DNA of 5,853 nucleotides from Synergistaceae bacterium. Its GTDB lineage: Bacteria > Synergistota > Synergistia > Synergistales > Aminobacteriaceae. Where the stretch lies: the NCBI GenBank assembly GCA_009784305.1, contig WRBZ01000068.1:1-5853 (forward strand), written 5' to 3'. A program made the translations under genes and the position numbers. Below, in pieces: positions 1-5,853 of the stretch; the first letter of the stretch is position 1; the number at the start of each line of letters is the position of its first letter. Under the pieces are notes generated by a model that worked only from the letters and a program-made list of their open reading frames with translations, made no database searches and was not told the origin of the DNA.

Positions 1-1
1 A

Positions 2-3000
2 TATTCAACAGAGGTCGCAAGAAGATTCCATTCATCATTTATAAACCAAGACCTCATCATTGTGCGAAAGGTAGCAAACTCAAATGCCGTAACCAGTTGG
101 TTTAACAACGAGGAATATATGGGGAGAAGGACACCGGCTTATTTCGAAATGATGGACTACGCCAATACATTTCGGGACACACGTTTGTATTTCGGTATCC
201 AAAGGTCATTGAATGAGTACTCCATAGAAAGTGGAGCGCTGCTCTCAGATTTCTTCTCGAATAAAATACTTGATCCGTCGAACCCCAACGACCATTGGTA
301 TTTTGATTCTATCGACTCACCTAATGAATTTGACTTGGATATTAGTAGAATGAATGATAATTGGTATTTGTGGATCAAACATAAGGTCAGGTTGGATAGA
401 GAAATTGTGGGCGCGTTTTGTTCCGCGCTGAGAATGCCGGATGTTGCCTATAAAATGTTCTCCGGATATGACACATCAAAAGTAAGGGGATATATCATCG
501 ATAAACAAGGTAATATTTTGATGAGTAACTCCTTTGCAGAGTTTTATGGAGGCGAGATTAAAAACCGCATCGAAGAAATAAGCCCCGCCCCGGAGCTGGT
601 TTCCATAATTAATGAATACTCTTTAAGCAGGAACGAAGCTTTTTCAACCCGCTTAGAGCCGAGAATCATCAAACTAACGCAAGGCGCTTACGGATTTGCG
701 TCATTCGCTCCGATCGCCGATACAAAATGGCTTGCCGTTGTATTCATCGACAGCAACATATTCTCCGGCGCGGCCCACATTAAGAATCTTCTTCTGTTGC
801 CGATTGCCTTAGTGTTTGCGTTTCTTATATATACTGAAATAAGCAGGGTTTTGATGCAAAAGCTTGTTATCGTGCCTCTGAGCTGCTTAACTCAAAGCGT
901 ATCGGAAGCTAAAGAAGAGGAAGGCTTAGATATCTACGGCAGTGACCGAAAAGACGAAATCGGCGCGCTGGCGCGGACGATACGTGATATGCGAAATACT
1001 CTCAGCTCGTATAATTTCGACTTGCGCCAGGCAGCAATCAAGCGAATTCGTCAGGAACAGCTTATGCGCACAGTAAACAACGCGGCGGTCGTAATGCTCT
1101 CGACAACGGACGAGGATATATTCGAGTCTTCCATAATGGAAGCATTGGATCTCCTGGGTCGCAGCGTAAACGTCAATCGCGTCCACATTTTCCAGAATGA
1201 AATGATAGACGGGGATCTTCACTACATCCATAAATACGAATGGGTCAGCAGCGCCAGCCGTGTAAAAAACTCTTTTCCTATTGGCAAAAAGTTTTCTTAC
1301 TCTGAAAACCCAGAATGGGAATGCAAGTTTTTACGCGGCGAATACATAAACGGACCGTTATCTCATTTGACGCCTCTTGATCAAAGTATTATGGCTCCTC
1401 TTGGCATAAAATCCTCTTTGGTGATCCCGTTGTTTCTGCAGAGTCGATTTTTAGGCTTTTTCAGCTTTGATGACTGCGAACAGGAACGTACATTTACTGA
1501 GGATGAGACCAATATACTGCGCTCTGCAGGCTTGATGATGTTCAGCGCTATGCACCGCAACGCTCAGACTGCAAAAATCCGTGAAGCGCATGAACACACA
1601 AATCTTTTGTTGGACTCAATGCCTCTATGCAGCTTCCTGTTGGACACGAATTTCAAAGTCTTTCATTGCAACGATGAAGCCGTTAAGTTCTTCAATCTAA
1701 GAAATCATCAGGAATGTAAAGACTATTATCCTGATAAACTCGTTCCGGAATATCAGCCAGACGGAATGCTTTCCTCCAAAAAAATCAAAGAGTACGTCGA
1801 GGAAATGTATGTGAAGGGCAGAAGCGTCAATGAATGGATGCACCAAACGTTGGACGGCACACCGCTTCCATCGGAAGTAGCGCTTGTCCGGGTCGCTTAT
1901 GAAGATAGTTATATCACTGCAGTGTACGTGAGAGACCTGAGAGAGCATAAGAATATGATGAATGAGATTGAGCATCAAGGCAATCTGCTGAATACAGTGA
2001 ACCGAGTAGCCACTATCCTGCTTCAATCAAGTATTGAAGAATTTGAAAACGACTTATGGCGTTCAATGGGTATGATGGCTGAAACTGTAAGAGTCAATCG
2101 CGTATACATATGGAAAAACTATACTAAGAATGACGACCTGTGCTGCACCCAACTATATGAGTGGTCGGAAGGCATTGAGCCACTAAAAAATGACGAGTAT
2201 TCGGACATGTCGTACAGAGACCACATGTCGGATTGGGATGAGAAGTTATCGGAGGGGCATAGCATCAATGGCATTGTGCGCGATCTCTCTGCAGGCGCAC
2301 AGGCTTACTTTTCTTTGAAGGGCGCATTATCAACCCTGGTGTTGCCGGTTTTTTTACAGGATATGTTCTGGGGGTTCGTCGGATTTGACGATTGCCAGAA
2401 TGAACGGACATTTTCCGTAAACGAAGAATCCATACTGCGTTCTGCAAGCCTGCTCATCGCCAATGCTATGCTGCGAAATGAAATGACTGCAAATATCAGC
2501 GCTACCGCCGCCAGAATGGAAGCCGTACTCTCCAACTACTCGGGCATTATCTGGTCTATAGATCAAACCGACATTATAACGCTGTTCAACGGCCTGTACC
2601 TCAAACAACTTGGACTCGTCCCTTCTTCTGTTGAAGGGCAAAAATTTTATGACGCCCAGCAAAAGTATGATTATTTGAACATCATAGCAAACGTACATAA
2701 AACCTTCAATGAAGGCCCTCAGAATTGGACTTCCGAAATTGACGATAAAGTATTCCGCACGTATACCACGCCCATACTGGACGACACCAACTACCCTGTC
2801 GGCGTTGTGGGCAGCGTTGAGGACATAACCAAAGAAATCCAACTTCAGTATGAACTCGAAACTGCGTTGAAAGAGGCGCAGGACGCCAACAGTGCAAAAA
2901 GCAATTTTCTTGCCCGTATGAGTCATGAAATGCGCACTCCGCTTAACGCCGTTATCGGGTTAACGGAGTTGTCCATAAATGCCGGTGGATTAGACGATGA

Positions 3001-4777
3001 GATTCTATTAAACCTGAAAAAAATACATAATTCAGGAAAAATGCTCCTAAGTACGGTCAACGATATTTTGGACATTTCCAAGATAGAGGCGGGTAAGCTT
3101 GAACTCATACCGATCGAGTACGAATTACCAAGCCTTATAAATGACACCGTTACACAAAGTATCATGCGCAAAGGAGAAAAACCCATCAAATTTATTTTGG
3201 ATATCGATGAGAATTTGCCTCACCGCCTTTGCGGAGATGAGCTGAAAGTCAAGCAAATTTTGAACAACGTTTTGTCCAATGCATTCAAGTATACAAGGGA
3301 AGGAACTGTAGAACTGACGTTAAGGTGTGAGCGCGAAAACGATTCAGTTTGGGTCACAATTCAAATTAGAGATACCGGCGTTGGCATTAAGGCTGAGAAT
3401 TTGGACAGCCTGTTTAAAGATTATTCTCAACTGGACACAAGATCTAACCGAAAAATAGAGGGAACAGGTCTTGGGTTATACATCACCAAAAAATTAGCGG
3501 AAGCTATGGACGGCTCGATCTCAGCGGAAAGCGAATATAGCAGGGGAAGCACTTTCACGGTAATAATAAGGCAGTATTTCGTCAGTGATGATACAATCGG
3601 TACGGATATAGCGAACAACTTAAAGAATTTTAATTATTCCGACAACATACGCTGCCAGAAGTGGCAGCTGGTGCGTATGAACCTGCCTTACGCGCATGTG
3701 CTTGTGGTAGATGACATAGTTACCAACTTGGACGTTGCCGTAGGAATGATGAAGCCATACAAGATGCACATTGACTGCGTGACCAGTGGAAAAGAAGCAA
3801 TAGACGCCATCCGCGCTGAAAATGTCAGATACAACACAATTTTCATGGACCACATGATGCCAGAAATTGATGGAATAGAAGCCACAAGGATCATACGGGA
3901 AGAAATCGGGACGGAATACGCAAAAAACATACCTATAATTGCCCTTACTGCCAACGCTGTTATCGGTAACGAGGAAATGTTTCTGAGCAGGGGATTTCAG
4001 GCTTTTCTGTCAAAACCCATTGAAATCAACGAACTTGATGAGGTAATCCAACGTTGGGTACGCAATAAGGAACAGGATGATTTACTAAGCCAACAAACGA
4101 ATGCTGACTCTAATCGGACAATGGATATGCGTAGCGGACAGGACAGACGCTCCACTCAGGACAGAAGGTGCGGGATTGACCGGCGGGCGTTTGAAGGCAG
4201 TATACCCGGACTGGATATGATCAAGGGACTTGAGCGCTTTGGCGATGGCACTTCCTACTTGGAAGTGTTGCGTTCATACGCGGTAAATACCCCTGCTCTT
4301 ATTGAAAAGACCAAAGATGTAAAAGAGGACAATTTAGCGGAATACGTAATTTATGTTCACGGAATAAAAGGTTCAAGCCGCGGCATCTGTGCAAACTTCG
4401 TGGCAGCCAAAGCGGAAGCCTTGGAAAAAGCGGCTAAGGACGGAGATTTCAACTTTGTGTACATAAATAACTCATCTTTTATCGAAGCCACTGAGAAGCT
4501 TGTGAAAGATATTACTAAAATGCTTAGCGAAATAGCGGCAGAGAATCCTAAACCTATAAAAGACAAGCCGGATAAGGAAGCATTGATAAAACTTCTTTCT
4601 GCCTGTGAAAACTATGACATAGACGAGATAGATACAGTTATGACGGAGATTGAAAACTGCGAATACGATTCTGATGACGGACTAGCGGTTTGGCTGAGGG
4701 ATAACATAGATATGATGAATTATTCTCAAATTGTGAAAAAACTATCAAACATAAACAATAGCAATATGGAGGTGTAA
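2..4777 (+). CDS. Hybrid sensor histidine kinase (Cache-TM-HAMP-GAF-PAS-GAF-PAS-HisKA-HATPase-REC-HPt), 5'-partial
   Basis: This is a membrane-bound hybrid kinase that should sense an extracytoplasmic cue, autophosphorylate and relay phosphate to a response regulator. Residues are counted from the GTG at 62. A Cache-like sensor spans about 1-235 (WYF near 80, GYIID at 143-147). A membrane helix follows at about 240-258 and HAMP at about 259-317. GAF1 is at about 330-500, PAS1 at 508-630, GAF2 at 640-806 and PAS2 at 816-925. HisKA holds SHEMRTPLN with phospho-acceptor His955. The HATPase has an N box near 1068-1076, DTGVGI at 1104-1109 and GTGLGL at 1134-1139. The receiver (1211-1330) has Asp1217/1218, phospho-acceptor Asp1263, Thr1296 and Lys1318. 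The HPt has His1433 in HGIKGSS. All key catalytic residues are present. The frame stays open to position 2 and the GTG at 62 has no Shine-Dalgarno, so the true start, and probably a first membrane helix, lie upstream. The next gene begins three bases downstream. The ligand is unknown. Confidence 0.95.
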   Translation, partial: YSTEVARRFHSSFINQDLIIVRKVANSNAVTSWFNNEEYMGRRTPAYFEMMDYANTFRDTRLYFGIQRSLNEYSIESGALLSDFFSNKILDPSNPNDHWYFDSIDSPNEFDLDISRMNDNWYLWIKHKVRLDREIVGAFCSALRMPDVAYKMFSGYDTSKVRGYIIDKQGNILMSNSFAEFYGGEIKNRIEEISPAPELVSIINEYSLSRNEAFSTRLEPRIIKLTQGAYGFASFAPIADTKWLAVVFIDSNIFSGAAHIKNLLLLPIALVFAFLIYTEISRVLMQKLVIVPLSCLTQSVSEAKEEEGLDIYGSDRKDEIGALARTIRDMRNTLSSYNFDLRQAAIKRIRQEQLMRTVNNAAVVMLSTTDEDIFESSIMEALDLLGRSVNVNRVHIFQNEMIDGDLHYIHKYEWVSSASRVKNSFPIGKKFSYSENPEWECKFLRGEYINGPLSHLTPLDQSIMAPLGIKSSLVIPLFLQSRFLGFFSFDDCEQERTFTEDETNILRSAGLMMFSAMHRNAQTAKIREAHEHTNLLLDSMPLCSFLLDTNFKVFHCNDEAVKFFNLRNHQECKDYYPDKLVPEYQPDGMLSSKKIKEYVEEMYVKGRSVNEWMHQTLDGTPLPSEVALVRVAYEDSYITAVYVRDLREHKNMMNEIEHQGNLLNTVNRVATILLQSSIEEFENDLWRSMGMMAETVRVNRVYIWKNYTKNDDLCCTQLYEWSEGIEPLKNDEYSDMSYRDHMSDWDEKLSEGHSINGIVRDLSAGAQAYFSLKGALSTLVLPVFLQDMFWGFVGFDDCQNERTFSVNEESILRSASLLIANAMLRNEMTANISATAARMEAVLSNYSGIIWSIDQTDIITLFNGLYLKQLGLVPSSVEGQKFYDAQQKYDYLNIIANVHKTFNEGPQNWTSEIDDKVFRTYTTPILDDTNYPVGVVGSVEDITKEIQLQYELETALKEAQDANSAKSNFLARMSHEMRTPLNAVIGLTELSINAGGLDDEILLNLKKIHNSGKMLLSTVNDILDISKIEAGKLELIPIEYELPSLINDTVTQSIMRKGEKPIKFILDIDENLPHRLCGDELKVKQILNNVLSNAFKYTREGTVELTLRCERENDSVWVTIQIRDTGVGIKAENLDSLFKDYSQLDTRSNRKIEGTGLGLYITKKLAEAMDGSISAESEYSRGSTFTVIIRQYFVSDDTIGTDIANNLKNFNYSDNIRCQKWQLVRMNLPYAHVLVVDDIVTNLDVAVGMMKPYKMHIDCVTSGKEAIDAIRAENVRYNTIFMDHMMPEIDGIEATRIIREEIGTEYAKNIPIIALTANAVIGNEEMFLSRGFQAFLSKPIEINELDEVIQRWVRNKEQDDLLSQQTNADSNRTMDMRSGQDRRSTQDRRCGIDRRAFEGSIPGLDMIKGLERFGDGTSYLEVLRSYAVNTPALIEKTKDVKEDNLAEYVIYVHGIKGSSRGICANFVAAKAEALEKAAKDGDFNFVYINNSSFIEATEKLVKDITKMLSEIAAENPKPIKDKPDKEALIKLLSACENYDIDEIDTVMTEIENCEYDSDDGLAVWLRDNIDMMNYSQIVKKLSNINNSNMEV
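776..835 (+). other. Transmembrane helix of the kinase (sensor-HAMP boundary)
   Basis: Residues 239-258 from the GTG at 62 form a continuous hydrophobic run (LLLLPIALVFAFLIY) between the Cache-like sensor and the HAMP domain, whose Pro272 and DEIGAL at 298-303 fit the HAMP pattern. This places everything before about 775 outside the membrane and everything after 835 in the cytoplasm. It is the only such helix in the window, so the first helix expected of a Cache kinase must be encoded upstream. Confidence 0.85.
1049..1561 (+). repeat. GAF module, copy 1 (protein-level duplication inside the kinase)
   Basis: The first of two homologous GAF domains within the kinase. Landmarks are VNRVHIF (residues 371-377 from the GTG at 62), IPLFLQ (455-460), FDDCEQERTF (469-478) and ILRSA (485-489). 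Each recurs in copy 2 at an offset of 306-307 residues. GAF domains bind small ligands or mediate dimerisation; the ligand here cannot be read from the sequence. The DNA of the two copies has diverged, so this is an old duplication and not a recent tandem repeat. Confidence 0.85.
1979..2479 (+). repeat. GAF module, copy 2 (protein-level duplication inside the kinase)
   Basis: The second homologous GAF domain, with VNRVYIW (678-684), LPVFLQ (761-766), FDDCQNERTF (775-784) and ILRSA (791-795) matching copy 1. A Cys sits at the same place in both copies (472 and 778). The region between VNRV and FLQ differs more: this copy has a CCTQLYEWSE segment (694-703) where copy 1 has only YEW. The two copies may therefore bind different things. 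The PAS domains following each copy are much less alike than the GAF pair. Confidence 0.85.
4136..4189 (+). repeat. Three-copy hexapeptide DRR repeat in the receiver-HPt linker
   Basis: Three successive 18-base units encode GQDRRS, TQDRRC and GIDRRA (residues 1359-1376 from the GTG at 62). The Asp-Arg-Arg core is invariant, while the arginine codons differ between units (AGA CGC, AGA AGG, CGG CGG), so protein sequence and not DNA identity has been kept. The segment is strongly basic and joins the receiver to the HPt domain. It is probably a flexible or charged tether. Similar DRR-rich linkers occur in other bacterial signalling proteins, to my recollection, with no function I can name. Confidence 0.8.
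4559..4774 (+). other. Histidine-free helical C-terminal tail of the kinase
   Basis: About 72 residues follow the HPt core (1500-1571 from the GTG at 62). They are acidic, rich in Leu, Ile, Asp and Glu, and look like several short helices with no histidine, so this is not a second phosphotransfer site. Comparable tails follow HPt domains in other large hybrid kinases, as far as I recall. A docking or packing role with the HPt or the downstream response regulator is possible but unproven. Confidence 0.5.
4768..4772 (+). promoter_or_regulatory. Ribosome binding site of the HD-GYP response regulator gene
   Basis: GGAGG lies eight bases before the ATG at 4781, an ideal Shine-Dalgarno placement. 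It overlaps the last codons of the kinase gene, whose TAA is at 4775-4777. Ribosomes finishing the kinase therefore end on this site, which favours translational coupling and balanced production of the two partners. The site also fixes the start of the second gene. Confidence 0.9.
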
Positions 4778-4780
4778 TAC

Positions 4781-5853
4781 ATGGAGAATACCCGATATAC
4801 AATTATCTTAGTGGACGACAACATAGCCAACCTGACTCAAGGAAAAAACCTGCTCAAAACATTTTATAAAGTCTACCCCGCGCCGTCCGCCGCCAAACTT
4901 TTTGAAACGCTTGAGAACGTTACCCCTGATTTGATCCTTCTGGACATTGATATGCCCGAAGTAAACGGCTACGAAGCCATTAAGATGCTTAAAGCCGATC
5001 CTCGTTTCGTTGATATTCCGGTCATATTCCTTACGGCGAAAAGTGATGAAAGCAGCGAATTGGAAGGCTTTGACCTTGGCGCCGTGGATTATGTATCCAA
5101 ACCTTTTTCCGGCCCGCTGCTGCTTAAGCGTATTGCCAATCATATTTTGATTGTTCAAAGCCAAATGGCGCTTAAAGATTACGCGGAAAACCTGGAAAAA
5201 AAGGTGAGTGAAAAAACTACGGAGGTCATTAACCTTCAAAACGCAGTACTTCATACCGTCACCGACCTTGTGGAATTCCGAGACAATCTTACAGGCGGAC
5301 ATATCTCACGCACTCATTATTATCTGAAAGCTCTGTTCGAGGAGTTGCTTCAGCAAGAAGTATACAGTGAAGAAGTTTCCAAATGGGACATGAATTCTTT
5401 CTTGTCTTCAGCGCAGCTTCACGATGTGGGCAAAATAGCCATAACCGACCTTATCCTCAACAAGCCCGGCAAGCTCACCGCTGAGGAGTTTGAAGTTATG
5501 AAAACCCATGTATCGGTAGGTGTTGACGCCATTGAAAGAATAATGAACAACTCGGAAAACAACACATTTTTAAAACACACACTGTCCATCGTCGGTACTC
5601 ACCACGAAAAATGGGACGGCAGCGGATACCCTATGGGATTGAAGGGCAAAAACATCCCTCTGGAAGGGAGATTGATGGCAATCGCTGACGTATACGACGC
5701 GTTGATTTCTGTGCGGCCATACAAGAAAGCCCTTACCCATGAGGAAGCGTGCAAAATCATTGAAGAAGGCGCAGGGACTCATTTCGACCCTGTCCTGATT
5801 GATGTTTTCCGCAGAGTAGAAAATAATTTCGCCAACGTTGTTCAGGAAAGCAA
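4781..5853 (+). CDS. Response regulator with receiver and HD-GYP phosphodiesterase domains, 3'-partial
   Basis: This is a cytoplasmic response regulator, predicted to hydrolyse cyclic-di-GMP when phosphorylated. The 357 residues visible begin with a receiver domain (about 6-125) with Asp12/Asp13, phospho-acceptor Asp55 in LLDIDMP, Thr85 and Lys107 before Pro. A helical, probably coiled-coil linker (about 128-160) joins it to an HD-GYP domain. That domain shows His174 (GGHISRT), the HD pair His214-Asp215 (LHDVGKI), His243, HHEKWDGSGYP at 274-284, Asp303 in ADVYDAL, RPYK at 312-315 and HFDP near 334-337. These are the metal- and substrate-binding positions of the family, so the enzyme looks intact. 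HD-GYP proteins usually yield GMP or pGpG, and some act on other cyclic dinucleotides, so the exact substrate is inferred. The ATG at 4781 is chosen for its strong ribosome binding site and its position at the edge of the receiver fold. Three bases separate it from the kinase gene, which makes that kinase the likely partner. No stop appears before the window ends, but nearly all of the core domain is present. Confidence 0.95.
   Translation, partial: MENTRYTIILVDDNIANLTQGKNLLKTFYKVYPAPSAAKLFETLENVTPDLILLDIDMPEVNGYEAIKMLKADPRFVDIPVIFLTAKSDESSELEGFDLGAVDYVSKPFSGPLLLKRIANHILIVQSQMALKDYAENLEKKVSEKTTEVINLQNAVLHTVTDLVEFRDNLTGGHISRTHYYLKALFEELLQQEVYSEEVSKWDMNSFLSSAQLHDVGKIAITDLILNKPGKLTAEEFEVMKTHVSVGVDAIERIMNNSENNTFLKHTLSIVGTHHEKWDGSGYPMGLKGKNIPLEGRLMAIADVYDALISVRPYKKALTHEEACKIIEEGAGTHFDPVLIDVFRRVENNFANVVQES

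Noticed and set aside
62..64. GTG as the true start codon of the kinase
   Set aside because: The frame is open upstream to the window edge, no Shine-Dalgarno precedes it, and the Cache sensor would lack its first membrane helix.
2354..2926. 190-residue open frame on the minus strand
   Set aside because: It lies wholly antisense to the GAF2, PAS2 and HisKA regions of the kinase, shows no recognisable domain, and the plus-strand frame there is clearly coding.
2949..2966. Inverted repeat CCGTT / AACGG with an 8-base loop, considered as a terminator or operator
   Set aside because: The arms are only five bases, there is no T-run after it, and it lies inside the conserved HisKA coding sequence.
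4559..4774. A second HPt domain after the first
   Set aside because: The segment has no histidine and lacks the HxxKG pattern, so it cannot be a phosphotransfer domain.
4808..5302. 164-residue open frame on the minus strand
   Set aside because: It is antisense to the receiver and linker of the response regulator, whose plus-strand frame carries intact motifs. I see no family signature in it.

Overview
The window holds two co-directional plus-strand genes, both cut by the window edges, that together look like a complete phosphorelay ending in a cyclic-di-GMP phosphodiesterase. The first gene fills positions 2-4777 and encodes a very large membrane-bound hybrid sensor histidine kinase. Its domain order is Cache-like extracytoplasmic sensor, membrane helix, HAMP, GAF, PAS, GAF, PAS, HisKA, HATPase, receiver, HPt, then a short helical tail. 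Its true start lies upstream, because the frame is open to the first base of the window. The second gene starts at 4781, three bases after the stop of the first, behind a strong ribosome binding site. It encodes a receiver domain fused to an HD-GYP domain and runs off the right edge without a stop.

Read together, the genes predict a His-Asp-His-Asp relay. The kinase His (codon at 2924) would pass phosphate to the receiver Asp (3848), then to the HPt His (4358), and finally to the receiver Asp of the second protein (4943). That protein's HD-GYP domain keeps every motif expected of an active enzyme. A periplasmic or extracellular cue, modified by up to four cytoplasmic GAF/PAS sensors, would therefore adjust cyclic-di-GMP (or a related cyclic dinucleotide). 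This is inferred from domains and gene order.

The organism is a bacterium. Moderate base composition (judged by eye, somewhat under half GC), the style of the Cache, GAF and PAS segments, and the hybrid-kinase/HD-GYP pairing all recall anaerobic Clostridia (Bacillota). Synergistota or spirochaetes remain possible. There is no rRNA, tRNA or other taxonomic marker to settle it.

No stretch without a gene exceeds three bases. I see no mobile element, CRISPR array, RNA gene, promoter or terminator. The window is a well-built but recognisable signalling locus. The points worth a second look are the self-contained relay, the duplicated GAF modules about 306 residues apart, a hexapeptide DRR repeat before the HPt, and a histidine-free helical tail after it.
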